A stretch of DNA of 49,555 bases, from positions 1 through 49,555 of the forward strand of contig CAIVAT010000155.1 of the NCBI GenBank assembly GCA_903903985.1, given 5' to 3'. The translations under genes were made by a program, and so were the position numbers. Under the pieces are notes generated by a model. The model did no database searches. It saw only the letters and a list, made by a program, of their open reading frames with translations, and had not been told where the DNA came from. The DNA comes from an uncultured Bacteroidales bacterium (lineage in GTDB: Bacteria > Bacteroidota > Bacteroidia > Bacteroidales > FEN-979). Positions 32,301 through 40,692 of this stretch are shown in pieces (the first letter of the stretch is position 1; each line of letters begins with the position of its first letter).

Positions 32301-34896
32301 GGTCGCCTCCTGAACCCTTTGGAACGCTCAGCCCGGCATATGACTGGTAAGGATAATAGGGGATTGAAAAACGGTCGACACTAAAATCGCCGCCCTCTTC
32401 AAAGACCATGGTTTCGAAACTTGCTTTCAGGGCTCCGGGCGCAATATTGGTTATATGGATTTTTGGGGTGACCATGGCGCGGCCACCGGCGTCCAGCCTG
32501 CCTTCAAATACGGTGATATTTTCTGCCGCAAAACCTGCTGTGGGATTGTCAAACACGTAACCGGGGAAGTTCTTGAAGGCAGTGATCGATTTTGACAATG
32601 TCAGCATCACCCTGGCCTTGAGGTTGCGTGCCGTGGCTCCTGTCAGCCAGGTCGCTTCAAGCATGGCCGATGGAATTTTATCATTCACCAGCCGGTCGGC
32701 CTTGAAATCGAAATTAATTTTCAGCCGGTTTGGCTTCACGGTCTCAATTTTAAGGATTTTCTGGAATTCCGCACCGCCAACATTCACCTTTACAATCCAG
32801 TTGCCGGTAGGGGCATCAACCGGGGTGGCGGTACTGAAGTTGTAAAAATCGTTCACGGGGTTTGTCCTGACCATCCGGCTGATCAATTGTCCACCCGGAT
32901 TAAACAGCGACATGCCGACGGGGTGATGCAGGGGAAGCTGGTGCTTTTTATCCTCCAGCACAAAAGTCAGGTGAATCGAGTCGCCGGGGCGCCACACGCC
33001 TCGTTCTCCATAGATAAACCCTTTGACGCCTTTTTGCACGATCTCGCCACTGACATCGAACATGCTGAGCGAGAGGGCGTTCCCATCGGTAAGTTTGAGG
33101 TAACCTGTTTGCATGCCCGTTCGGGCCACCAGGATGAATGGCCGTTTCTTTACAGGAACGATCGCTTTGCCCTCACCATCAGTAGTGGCCTTGCCTATGC
33201 TTTGTAACTGGAAATTGAAAAATTCGACAGAAACACCCGGAAGTGATTTTGCCGAGATCAAATCCGTTACAAAAACGAGATAATTTCCGTCACTCCCGGT
33301 TTTTGCAATCATTCCCAGGTCGGAAGCCAGCACATTACGGCTGACCGATTTATTGAAAAAATAAGATGGTTTGCAGGGATTGTCACGCTCCTGCCAACGG
33401 TAATTCCGCCAACCTCCATCGCGGTAATCGTCTTCTTCGTAATTGCTGTAATAATCCCAGTTCCGGTCATTCTCTGTGTCAGGGTCTCCTTCAATCGTCA
33501 GATCATTGGTTCCAGTTCCGAGGGTATCCGATTCTCCGCAGGGATAGGTTGAATACGCTTTCTTAAACCGCAGGCTGACCGAATAGACAGCCCCTGGCTC
33601 GGTATGCATAAGTGATGACAGGTCAATGGAATACAGGTTCCATTTTCCGTAATCAGCCACCCCGGTGAGCGGGATGTTTTTTTTCAGGACAACCCGTCCG
33701 ACCCTTGCCAGCTGTGAGTTATCATTGAGTTCGTTGACCTGCAAAAACTGGAGAATGTTGCTGGCGAAGATCCGAACGACTTTGATGTCCACCGCATTCA
33801 GGTTAACTGCTTCAAACGGAAGCATCATCCCGTTGGAGCTGGGAAGAATCACCCCGGTGCCGGTAAACCTGACGTTGGGTTTTGTATTGTCAATAGCAAC
33901 CTGCTCTACCACCCTCTTGCCCAGCAGCACCCGGTTGATGTTGCTGATGGATGGTTCGAGGGTCAGGCTTACTTTTTTACTTTCGCTTTCAGGGAGGTAT
34001 ATCCATAGAAGGTTGTCTTCAACATTGTAGCGCAGGTTATTATATTTCCCTGCCGTGAAAAGCCCGTCGAGATTCTGATCTGGTCTCAGCGGGTCAGAGA
34101 ATTGCACCCTTAAACACAGCTGTGTATTTGGAAAACCGGATGCCGAGATGACTTTGAAATCACCCAGGGCGGGTATTTCAACGACCGTTTGCCCTGATGT
34201 TTTTGAATCAACAGGCGATCCGTCCCAAACCAATTTGACCTTGCCTGGTTCGTTTCCCCTGGTAATTGAATCCACCTGAAAAAGGTGGGTGCGGGTTTTC
34301 TGATCATGGGTCCATGAAACCGGCAGGTCGCGGCCATCCTGGCTGGCAGTGAGGGTCTTTTCCACCAGCTGGTCACCAGCAAAATCAGAGGATTGCAGGG
34401 TGCCGTTGAGGTGCTCCCTCGACAGGTTGCTGTGGGAATAGGCTTTGTGATTATCCACATTTAGAGATAGTTCCTGCATCAAGGTATGGAACCCGAAGAC
34501 CAGGGTTTTCAGTGAATCCGGGACTGTTAAAATCCGTGACAAGTAGAACTCCACGATGTATGACTGGTTTGCGGGAAGACTTTCATCGGGTAAAAATTCC
34601 AGGGTCCGGCTGTCGCTCCAGTATGTTTTCCCCTTAATCGAAGGGTTGAATTTAAAAAAGGTCTCCGTTACAGGCATGTTGAACGATACTGAATCGGCAA
34701 AATCATCGGCAAGCCTTATTTTAATGGGTGCATGGGTGGAGATGGCGCCCGAAGTAAATCCCTGTACATACTCACGAAAGGCGGGATTGACCCTGGCAGG
34801 CAAATGCTGACTTTTACTGCGGTGGGCAAGGACAAGCATCGTCACGCTGAAAATCACAATGCAACCAAGGACGAGGGGGAGCGCAATTTTTTTCAT
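29326..34896 (-). CDS. Bacterial alpha-2-macroglobulin family protein
   Basis: A 1856-residue envelope protein. The N-terminal hydrophobic segment (about 5-24) holds 'LVLGC', but strongly hydrophobic residues follow the cysteine, so a membrane anchor is likelier than a lipoprotein signal. Successive macroglobulin (MG) domains follow, with a bait-region segment and the thioester motif C1405-I-E-Q1408 ('PYGCIEQT') in the alpha-alpha toroid region. The thioester should covalently trap proteases that cut the bait region, protecting the periplasm. It sits directly upstream of pbpC, consistent with the known idea that the pair guards and repairs peptidoglycan after a breach. The length is somewhat above the 1500-1700 residues usual for bacterial A2M. 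The ATG at 34896 opens on 'KKIALPLVLG'. Confidence 0.92.
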   Translation of the reverse strand: MKKIALPLVLGCIVIFSVTMLVLAHRSKSQHLPARVNPAFREYVQGFTSGAISTHAPIKIRLADDFADSVSFNMPVTETFFKFNPSIKGKTYWSDSRTLEFLPDESLPANQSYIVEFYLSRILTVPDSLKTLVFGFHTLMQELSLNVDNHKAYSHSNLSREHLNGTLQSSDFAGDQLVEKTLTASQDGRDLPVSWTHDQKTRTHLFQVDSITRGNEPGKVKLVWDGSPVDSKTSGQTVVEIPALGDFKVISASGFPNTQLCLRVQFSDPLRPDQNLDGLFTAGKYNNLRYNVEDNLLWIYLPESESKKVSLTLEPSISNINRVLLGKRVVEQVAIDNTKPNVRFTGTGVILPSSNGMMLPFEAVNLNAVDIKVVRIFASNILQFLQVNELNDNSQLARVGRVVLKKNIPLTGVADYGKWNLYSIDLSSLMHTEPGAVYSVSLRFKKAYSTYPCGESDTLGTGTNDLTIEGDPDTENDRNWDYYSNYEEDDYRDGGWRNYRWQERDNPCKPSYFFNKSVSRNVLASDLGMIAKTGSDGNYLVFVTDLISAKSLPGVSVEFFNFQLQSIGKATTDGEGKAIVPVKKRPFILVARTGMQTGYLKLTDGNALSLSMFDVSGEIVQKGVKGFIYGERGVWRPGDSIHLTFVLEDKKHQLPLHHPVGMSLFNPGGQLISRMVRTNPVNDFYNFSTATPVDAPTGNWIVKVNVGGAEFQKILKIETVKPNRLKINFDFKADRLVNDKIPSAMLEATWLTGATARNLKARVMLTLSKSITAFKNFPGYVFDNPTAGFAAENITVFEGRLDAGGRAMVTPKIHITNIAPGALKASFETMVFEEGGDFSVDRFSIPYYPYQSYAGLSVPKGSGGDRVLYTDQTYNISLLNVDAAGIPVPSNRLKVEVFKLEWRWWWDDSEAGSADFISTSYIRPSDSATIKTVNGRATFPFKAGYDNWGRYLIKVTDRTSGHAAGKVVFVDWPGYFRMPGGEKQAAAMLTLTTDKSQYKVGDKVKLTLPASPDGRALVTIETGSDILKSFWVPTNKGTTDISFEATAAMSPNCFAYVTLIQPHAQTKNDLPIRLYGVIPVTVENPGTHLQPVISMPNTLEPGKEVSIRVSEATGKPMTYTLAMVDEGLLDLTRFKTPDPWSVFYAREALGVKTWDLFDQVMGAFSGELQRILSIGGDQDAVNKGGLKANRFKPMVRFLGPFQLNKGQNKVHTFKMPEYIGSVRVMVVAGQDGAYGRNEKTVAVKKPLMVLGTLPRVVGPGETVKLPVTVFAMDKSIKNVKVEVIVNEMFSVTGGNTRQLSFSGTGDQLAAFDLKVAQATGIGKVSIMAVSGNQKAEHTIEIEVRNPNSPVTDVVERSVQPGTTWTTDFHASGIPGTNKGTLEISTIPPLNLDKRLSFLIQYPYGCIEQTVSSAFPQLFLTDFIELSEKAKKETEQNIRAAISRLKSFQMSNGGLSYWPGAQYADDWGSSYAGHFLLEAAQKGYALPVSFLSSWKEFQRQKAISWDYNSSYYNNDLMQAYRLYTLALAKAPELGAMNKLLEKKDLSVSARWQLAAAYHLAGKHEVALQLVTALTTQIKPYRELSNSYGSDLRDKAMIVDALCLLDMKIKAEPLLKEISAMLCEDEWYSTQSTSFALLAIARFTGSGHGTGILASCRFNADQAEEIDSRSSLLTRDIDVRSGRKGVIQVTNKGKSILFTRLVLTGTPAQGDNTSSANSLKISMVFKSVKGETINPAAIAQGTNFVAEVSVTNPGMRGSYEQLALSQVFPSGWEVINSRNSDLAQSSTAASSFTYQDVRDDRVNTFFNLEPGQTKTFRVMLMATYLGRFYLPATGCEAMYDNTISARVPGHWVEVVPPR

Positions 34897-34930
34897 AACC
34901 GCAGGTTTTAATTATAAGTCATTGCATTTT

Positions 34931-34971
34931 AAAAACAAAAAACCCGGCAACTCCATACTGGAGGCCAGGTT
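34931..34971 (-). terminator. Rho-independent terminator
   Basis: Reading the minus strand, AACCTGGC-CTCCA-GTA-TGGAG-TTGCCGGG forms a GC-rich, slightly bulged hairpin followed by TTTTTTGTTTTT. It sits between the RRM gene (stop at 35104) and the alpha-2-macroglobulin start (34896) and would end the RRM transcript. Confidence 0.75.
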
Positions 34972-35103
34972 AATCATTTAATTAATATCCGGAAAAGGAA
35001 GAAAACGCCTTTATTCATAAGTGCCCGGTTTTTCCATAAACAATATTATGAAAAAAAATAGTAGGGCACTTACAAATTCAGCGCTGGAAAAGCAAAATGT
35101 TGG

Positions 35104-35466
35104 TTAATATCTTTTTTTGAATCCGCCGCGCGATTTATCACCATAACCGCCGCCGCCACCACGGGAGTCGCTATGTCCGCCGCCACCGCGTGAATCGCTG
35201 AAACCGCCGGGTTTACGGTCGGTTTTCGGGCGTGCTACCGATACCGTCATAACTTTACCATCAAATTCCGCATTGTTCAATTCTTCAATTGCCTTATCTG
35301 CCTCTTCATCGTTTGTCATTTCCACGAAGCCAAAACCTCTTGATCTTCCTGAAAAGTTGTCTTTAATAACTTTAGCTGAATTTACGGCGCCATAATCAGC
35401 AAACGCCTGTTTCAGGTCATCATCATTGATCCTGAAACTCAAATTTGATACAAAAATGTTTTTCAT
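35104..35466 (-). CDS. RRM-domain RNA-binding protein
   Basis: A 120-residue protein with one RNA-recognition motif: RNP2 'IFVSNL' (residues 4-9), RNP1 'RGFGFVEM' (about 43-50) and the linker-strand end 'VMTVSVARPK'. The C-terminal 35 residues are glycine-, serine- and arginine-rich and end 'GGFKKRY', typical of the small RRM-Gly proteins of Bacteroidota and cyanobacteria. It binds single-stranded RNA and is thought to act as a general RNA chaperone or post-transcriptional regulator, filling roles that Hfq plays elsewhere (family knowledge). A TATCTTTG box at 35610-35617 implies a leader of about 135 bases, which may allow autoregulation. A strong terminator lies downstream at 34931-34971. 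Confidence 0.92.
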   Translation of the reverse strand: MKNIFVSNLSFRINDDDLKQAFADYGAVNSAKVIKDNFSGRSRGFGFVEMTNDEEADKAIEELNNAEFDGKVMTVSVARPKTDRKPGGFSDSRGGGGHSDSRGGGGGYGDKSRGGFKKRY

Positions 35467-35609
35467 TTAATTGTTTTGTGAATGAATACTGGATGGCTGG
35501 TGATTTTAAGCTTCAATCACGAGAAGGAACCGGCGGCGATACATCTTCGAGGAGGTGATAACGACTGAGTGGCTTGCCTTGTGGATCTCTGAATATTCAA
35601 AAGCCGGTG

Positions 35610-35617
35610 CAAAGATA
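35610..35617 (-). promoter_or_regulatory. Bacteroidota -7 box (TATCTTTG) for the RRM gene
   Basis: An exact TAnnTTTG match on the minus strand. About 20 bp upstream is GTG instead of TTG. It leaves a roughly 135-base untranslated leader before the ATG at 35466. Confidence 0.5.
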
Positions 35618-35746
35618 CTTATAAAAACCGGGATTTCACCTATTAATGTAAATAATAAGGCTCTTTCCCCCTATGAACAGGTGATAAATTTATAGATTGA
35701 GTTCGGAGAAGTCATGTCTGCCCTGCTTCCCGGTTTAAAAATATTC

Positions 35747-35777
35747 TTGACTTTTAACATTTCGTATTGTAGCTTTG
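35747..35777 (+). promoter_or_regulatory. Bacteroidota promoter (TTG-20-TAGCTTTG) with a long leader
   Basis: TTG (35747-35749), 20 bp, TAGCTTTG (35770-35777) match the consensus. The gene starts at 35998, so the leader is about 215 bases. It contains a hairpin CTCCCG (35938-35943) with CGGGAG (35958-35963) some 35 bases before the ATG. The region 35467-35746 shows no gene. Confidence 0.65.
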
Positions 35778-35997
35778 TCAGTCATTAAACCATTCTGTAC
35801 TTTTTTTCCTTTTGGGCACCATTTTCAAAACAAGATATTTAATGTCTTTTTCCCCATTTGTTTCCCGCTTTAGGATTTTTATTTTGTTGGTCAAACGTTC
35901 CAGAACTATTTACGATCACCAGGAATATAACCTGTTTCTCCCGCCTGGACCCTGAGCCGGGAGCATCTCAATATTAACCCACCAAAACCAATGAAAT

Positions 35998-38223
35998 ATG
36001 AAAAATCTAACCCTGCTGATTACATTACTTCTCCTTTTCTGCAATTCGATGCTTGCACAGGTAGGCATCAACACCGACGCAAGCCAACCCGATCCTTCAG
36101 CCATGCTGGATGTGAAAAGCTCGGACAAGGGACTGCTGATCCCACGCATGACCACCGCCCTGAGAATCGCAATCGCAAACCCTTCCGAAGGATTGCTGGT
36201 TTACGATACCGACCTGGGTGCATTCTGTTATTTCCATTCCCCGGCGTGGATAATTCTGGCTAATTCAAACGCCTGGTCGCTGACCGGCAACTACGGGACA
36301 ACGCCGGGATTAAATTCCATCGGAACCAACGACAACCAGTCTCTCGCATTTATCGCGGGTGGCTGGAGATCGGGACTGATTGATGTTTTTCGCGGCAACT
36401 GCAGTTTGGGATACAAGTCTCTTGCCAACGATGTCTCATCCGGAGGAAATAATTCTGCTTTCGGGAGCCTTGCGCTTTTTTCCAATTCCGATGGTACTGA
36501 TAATTCAGCTTTCGGGACCGAAGCGCTAATGAATAATTTTCATGGAACCATGAATTCGGCATTTGGAACCAAAACGCTTCATGTCAACTCAGGACATAAC
36601 AATTCGGGCTATGGTGCTTATGCCCTGTTCAGCAACCATCAGGGCAGTGAAAACACGGCCAGCGGGGCAGGTTCACTTTACACTAATTTTTCAGGGGATC
36701 AAAACAATGCCTTTGGATCAGATGCACTTTATTCCAATTACTCAGGTTCCGGAAACATTGCCATCGGGGTGTCAGCGCTGTTTAACAATCAGTTCGGGTC
36801 AGAAAATGTTGCCATTGGAACCAGGGCAATGTACGAAACTAAATTTGAGAGTAATTCGGTTGCAATCGGTTATGAAGCCCTGCATGACAACATTGGGTCC
36901 TTTAATACGGCTGTCGGGTCACAATGCATGACTTCAAACACCACAGGGGCCTTCAATTCAGCCCTGGGAAACCAGGCGCTTAACACCAATTCATCCGGCA
37001 GTTTTAACCTGGCGCTGGGATATCAGTCACTTTATTCCATGCAATCAGGGATAAACAATATTGCCATCGGAACCAAGGCATTATATCAAGGTGCAGGCTA
37101 CGACCATTTGATTGCGATCGGGGATTCGACCCTATTCAAGAACAACACCGGTCAAAGAAATACGGCTGTCGGGTCAAAAAGTTTGCTGTCAAATACATCG
37201 GGATGCGGCAATTCAGCGTTTGGGTTGCATTCTCTTTATTCCAATCAGACCGGCTGGAATAATTCAGCATTTGGACTGTATTCTCTTATATCAAATACCA
37301 CAGGGAACGAGAATTCAGCCTTTGGGCTGGATGCTCTTCAGTCCCATTCAACCGGTGATGCTAATTCAGCATTTGGATCAGGCGCTCTTTCTGCTGATTC
37401 CACCGGCCGGGATAATTCGGCTGTCGGAAGTATGGCACTTTATACAAATAAAACCGGAAGTTACAACACCGCCCTGGGCAAAAGAGCTCTTTTTAACAAT
37501 ACCTCGGGCACATACAACACTTCGGTCGGTTATCAGGCTGATGTTGCGGGCAACAATCTGACAAATTCAACTGCCATCGGCAATGGTGCAATTGCCGTTT
37601 CGAGCAACGAAATAAGACTGGGAAATGCAGATATCTCAGCCTTGTACTGCAAGGGAGCCTACACCCCCACCACAACCAACCCGGCAAATGTGTATGTAAA
37701 TTCCGCAGGCCAGATCATGAGAACAACAAATGCCCCGGCTGTTGTGCATACCATTGGGGAGGTTTACGGAGGCGGTAAAGTATTTTATGTTTATGATGGC
37801 GGACAGCACGGGTTAATTGCAGCCCTGTCGGACCAAATTCCAGCGGGGGTAAGATGGTGGGCAGGTGCTTATACCCATACGATGGCGATGGCTGACGGAG
37901 TGGGCGCGGGTAAAGCAAACACGGCCATCATCATTGCCAGCCAGGGATATGGTGATGGCGCAACCTATGCGGCAAGAGTATGCAACGAATATACGGTTAC
38001 AATTGGTGATGTTACTTATGGCGATTGGTACCTGCCGTCAAAATATGAGCTGAATTTAATGTACCAGCAAAAAACCCTGATCGGTGGCTTTACGAATGTC
38101 ATCTATTGGAGTTCCACCGAATACACTGATCTCTATGCGTATCTCCAGTACTTCTCAAATGGAGATATCGCTTACAATGTGAAGGCCATGCCCTATAATG
38201 TGCGGGCTGTCAGGGCTTTTTAA
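35998..38223 (+). CDS. YadA-head-like repeat surface protein with DUF1566 C-terminus
   Basis: 741 residues. Signal peptide (MKNLTLLITLLLLFCNSMLAQ), then the module 'DPSAMLDVKSSDKGLLIPRM' shared with the fibre proteins at 17102 and 22022. From about residue 150 to 540 run some 22 tandem units of 15-17 residues with consensus N(S/T)A.G..AL..N..G, the left-handed beta-roll repeat of trimeric adhesin heads such as YadA. The C-terminal 160 residues are a DUF1566/Lcl-type domain ('GDWYLPSKYELNLMYQQ', 'YWSSTEY', 'VRAVRAF'), a C-type-lectin-like module. It is probably a trimeric adhesin; no outer-membrane anchor or T9SS domain is visible. The ATG follows an A-rich leader. Confidence 0.85.
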   Translation: MKNLTLLITLLLLFCNSMLAQVGINTDASQPDPSAMLDVKSSDKGLLIPRMTTALRIAIANPSEGLLVYDTDLGAFCYFHSPAWIILANSNAWSLTGNYGTTPGLNSIGTNDNQSLAFIAGGWRSGLIDVFRGNCSLGYKSLANDVSSGGNNSAFGSLALFSNSDGTDNSAFGTEALMNNFHGTMNSAFGTKTLHVNSGHNNSGYGAYALFSNHQGSENTASGAGSLYTNFSGDQNNAFGSDALYSNYSGSGNIAIGVSALFNNQFGSENVAIGTRAMYETKFESNSVAIGYEALHDNIGSFNTAVGSQCMTSNTTGAFNSALGNQALNTNSSGSFNLALGYQSLYSMQSGINNIAIGTKALYQGAGYDHLIAIGDSTLFKNNTGQRNTAVGSKSLLSNTSGCGNSAFGLHSLYSNQTGWNNSAFGLYSLISNTTGNENSAFGLDALQSHSTGDANSAFGSGALSADSTGRDNSAVGSMALYTNKTGSYNTALGKRALFNNTSGTYNTSVGYQADVAGNNLTNSTAIGNGAIAVSSNEIRLGNADISALYCKGAYTPTTTNPANVYVNSAGQIMRTTNAPAVVHTIGEVYGGGKVFYVYDGGQHGLIAALSDQIPAGVRWWAGAYTHTMAMADGVGAGKANTAIIIASQGYGDGATYAARVCNEYTVTIGDVTYGDWYLPSKYELNLMYQQKTLIGGFTNVIYWSSTEYTDLYAYLQYFSNGDIAYNVKAMPYNVRAVRAF

Positions 38224-38269
38224 AATTGGTAAGATATCTCTCTTCTCGTCGCAAGCTATTGATAATTAA

Positions 38270-38317
38270 CTCAACCCCGTCCCCTTCACCTGAAGGAGAT
38301 GGGGTGCCGGGGTTGAG
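38270..38317. repeat. Palindromic C-rich/G-rich element after the adhesin gene
   Basis: CTCAACCCCG (38270-38279) and CGGGGTTGAG (38308-38317) are exact reverse complements; inside, CCCCTTCA and TGAAGGAGATGGGG pair imperfectly. It starts 47 bases after the stop codon and may act as a terminator. It is similar in content to the element at 1035-1113. Confidence 0.55.
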
Positions 38318-38440
38318 GCAATTAAACCATACCTCAATCCATCAAAGGATTCCCCAGGGCCTGATTTGCAAGAACTGAATAAAGGTTTTGCAAATTGCCG
38401 GACAATGCTGACCTTTGCATCACAAACCAAACTCAGCCTT

Positions 38441-38995
38441 ATGACAAACAGACTTTTCCCTTTACTGGTCTTGATCCTTTTCACGATCGCTGCCTGCAAC
38501 CATGGAACCAAAGAAGCCGGTTCCGCAATAAAAAATGACACAACCCGGCTGGCCGTGCTCACCTTCGAAAAACAAGCCGACAGCTGTGTCGACAAACCGG
38601 TCATTATCGATGGAACGGTGCTGCACCTTTGCAAACATGGCGGGAAACGGATGTTCCTGGTTGATGGTTCCGACAGCATACGCATCGAGGTAACGACCGG
38701 CCCAAAAATTGCAAAGTTTGACGATGCACTGGTCGGCAGCCGCGTGCGTGTTTTCGGCACCCTGAGGGAAGAGCGCATCGATGCGAAATATCTGAACGAA
38801 TGGGAAGCCGAAGTGAAAAAACCCGAAGAAAATCATGCCGTTGGTGTCCATTCCGGCGCCAAAGGCCATGAAGACCAGGGAGTACAGGAGAAGCTTGACC
38901 AGATCAATGCGTTGCGTGATGAACTGAAAGCAAGCGGCAAAGACCATTTGTCGAACTTCTCCATTGAAGCCGATCACTTCATTGAATTGAAATAA
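38441..38995 (+). CDS. Putative OB-fold lipoprotein
   Basis: 184 residues from the ATG at 38441; an upstream in-frame ATG at 38366 gives a non-signal N-terminus and is rejected. The start MTNRLFPLLVLILFTIAAC is a lipoprotein signal with lipobox TIAA-C, so the mature protein is lipid-anchored. Residues 45-130 look like a small beta-barrel ('VIIDGTVLHLCKHGGKRMFL', 'SRVRVFGTLRE'), an OB-fold-like domain of the kind seen in bacterial periplasmic OB-fold proteins. The C-terminus is helical and charged. Its stop is two bases before the start of the PepSY-type membrane gene, implying one operon and a joint function, perhaps in metal or redox handling (inference). No exact family is recognised. Confidence 0.7.
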   Translation: MTNRLFPLLVLILFTIAACNHGTKEAGSAIKNDTTRLAVLTFEKQADSCVDKPVIIDGTVLHLCKHGGKRMFLVDGSDSIRIEVTTGPKIAKFDDALVGSRVRVFGTLREERIDAKYLNEWEAEVKKPEENHAVGVHSGAKGHEDQGVQEKLDQINALRDELKASGKDHLSNFSIEADHFIELK

Positions 38996-38997
38996 CC

Positions 38998-39564
38998 ATG
39001 CAGGCAAAAACCCTCCGCCGGTGGAACAATGTACTTCACCGCGACATCGGATATTTATGCGTTGGCATGACCCTGATCTATGCCATTTCCGGTATCGTGC
39101 TCAACCACTTCAAATCAGGCGATTTCCAGCATCCCGATTACGGGAAATCATATACTGAACTCAAGGTTGCACTTCCCAGGAACGGCAAGGTGGATCAAAC
39201 ATATATCAATTCAGTGCTCGACCAGGTACATGAAAAAGATCATTACAAAAGCCACATCACCGGTGATGGGTATGTACAGATATTCCTCACACGGGGTTAT
39301 GTATATGTTGACCTGAAAACCGGGGAGACCGAGATGGAACGCAAAACCACCCGGTATGTGATCAAGGAAATGAACATGTTGCATTATAATAACCTGAAAA
39401 AGCTGTATACCTGGTTTTCTGATCTGTATGCTGTCGGATTGATCGTCCTGGCCATCACCGGTCTGTTTGTTTTGCGAGGCAGGAACGGCATCCTGGGCCG
39501 GGGTGCCTGGCTAACCGCCATCGGGATTATTTTGCCCGCTTTATTCCTGCTTTTCTATATGTAA
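38998..39564 (+). CDS. PepSY-associated membrane protein
   Basis: A 188-residue protein of the PepSY-TM-like type. A first membrane helix follows 'RRWNNVLHRDIGYLCVGM' ('TLIYAISGIVLNHF'), a periplasmic PepSY-like segment runs to about residue 135, and two C-terminal helices follow ('YAVGLIVLAITGLFVL' and 'GAWLTAIGIILPALFLLFYM'). Relatives are found next to iron- or heme-uptake and redox genes, but their exact role is not established. It is in an operon with the lipoprotein 2 bases upstream. The ATG at 38998 is secure given the spacing and the N-terminal family motif. Confidence 0.8.
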   Translation: MQAKTLRRWNNVLHRDIGYLCVGMTLIYAISGIVLNHFKSGDFQHPDYGKSYTELKVALPRNGKVDQTYINSVLDQVHEKDHYKSHITGDGYVQIFLTRGYVYVDLKTGETEMERKTTRYVIKEMNMLHYNNLKKLYTWFSDLYAVGLIVLAITGLFVLRGRNGILGRGAWLTAIGIILPALFLLFYM

Positions 39565-39577
39565 TTTTTTAGTTTCA

Positions 39578-39619
39578 CGCAGATTCCCGCAGTTATCCGT
39601 GCGGATTTTCGCAGATTTT
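39578..39619. repeat. Short CGCAG(ATT) iterations in the intergenic gap
   Basis: CGCAG occurs at 39578, 39588 and 39610, the first and last as CGCAGATT, interleaved with GTGCGGATTTT. This resembles a dispersed sequence common between genes in Bacteroidota. It lies 22 bases before the next start codon. Confidence 0.35.
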
Positions 39620-39641
39620 GACTGCCAAATACCAAGGAGTG

Positions 39642-40682
39642 ATGAATTTTAACGAATCCGGGCTTAAATACCTTGCCCTCCACAAAGTCGGCAACAAATC
39701 GGCAGGCGAAGAGATCGTACTTTCAGCAAAACTGCTTGAGATCAGTTCCGTGATCGAACCGCTGCTCCTGCAATATTTTTTATCTCCCTTCCGTTCGGAA
39801 GAGTTGTACAACCTTACCCATCCTTCAAACATCGAACTGAACGAAGTATTTCATCATGTATCTGCCATTTTTGATGACCCGGAGTGCCTGCTTTCAAGGT
39901 CACAGGATCTGGCCCGGCACCTTTACCGGCATTCAACCCATCCGAAGATCAGGAACGGGGAATTCTATGTTGTTTTCATTGAGAATTGTCTCCTCAACAA
40001 TGAAATGGTCGATGCGGTCGGGCTTTTCAAATCCGAATCGAGGGAAACCTATCTCAAGATCTACCCGGTGAGCGGCTCGTTCGAGATCGGACATGATGAC
40101 GGGATCAACATCAACAAACTCGACAAGGGTTGTATTATTTTCAATACCGGCAAAGAGGATGGGTACGTGGCAGCCATTGTCGATACCCTGAACAAGGGCA
40201 ATGAAGCGCAATACTGGCGCGATGATTTCCTGCAGGTAAAACCACGTTCCGATGACTATTACAAAACCAGGGCGGTGATGGATCTTTGCAAACAATTCAT
40301 CACCGGCAAACTTCCGCAGGATTTTGAGGTTTCCCGGGCCGACCAGGCCGATATGCTGAACCGCTCCATGAAGTTCCTCAGGGAGAACGACTCATTCGAT
40401 GCAGCGGAATTCAATGAACAGGTACTCAGTGTCCCTGCTGTGATCAGCTCGTTTTCAGATTATAAGAACAAGTTCAGCGAGGAACACGACCTGGATATCC
40501 CTGAAAATTTCCAGATATCCGAAAGCGCTTTGAAAAGACAATCACGGTTTATGAAGAGCGTGATCAAGCTGGACAAGAACTTCCATATTTATATCCATGG
40601 GGAACGGCAGATGGTTGAAAGAGGCTACGATGAAAGTAAACAGATGAACTATTACAAGCTCTATTTCAAGGAAGAAATCTGA
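39642..40682 (+). CDS. Nucleoid-associated protein (NdpA/YejK family)
   Basis: 346 residues from the ATG at 39642, which directly follows AAGGAG (39634-39639); a TTG at 39618 would add eight unconserved residues. It matches the 37-kDa nucleoid-associated protein family: 'SGLKYLALHKVGNKSAGE', the central 'YVVFIENCLLNNEMVDAVGLFKS', 'LDKGCIIFNTGKEDGYVAAI' and 'AQYWRDDFLQVKPRSDDYYKT', ending in a domain with 'NFQISESALKRQSRFMK'. Family members bind nucleoid DNA, but their precise function is poorly known. It is cytoplasmic. The next gene begins 10 bases downstream, but its role is extracellular, so any co-transcription may be incidental. Confidence 0.85.
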   Translation: MNFNESGLKYLALHKVGNKSAGEEIVLSAKLLEISSVIEPLLLQYFLSPFRSEELYNLTHPSNIELNEVFHHVSAIFDDPECLLSRSQDLARHLYRHSTHPKIRNGEFYVVFIENCLLNNEMVDAVGLFKSESRETYLKIYPVSGSFEIGHDDGININKLDKGCIIFNTGKEDGYVAAIVDTLNKGNEAQYWRDDFLQVKPRSDDYYKTRAVMDLCKQFITGKLPQDFEVSRADQADMLNRSMKFLRENDSFDAAEFNEQVLSVPAVISSFSDYKNKFSEEHDLDIPENFQISESALKRQSRFMKSVIKLDKNFHIYIHGERQMVERGYDESKQMNYYKLYFKEEI

Positions 40683-40692
40683 TTCAGTTATA

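Noticed and set aside
36447..37620. Regular 48-base repeats looking like a repeat array
   Set aside because: They are in-frame coding repeats with divergent bases and a clear protein consensus, not spacers and identical repeats as in CRISPR.
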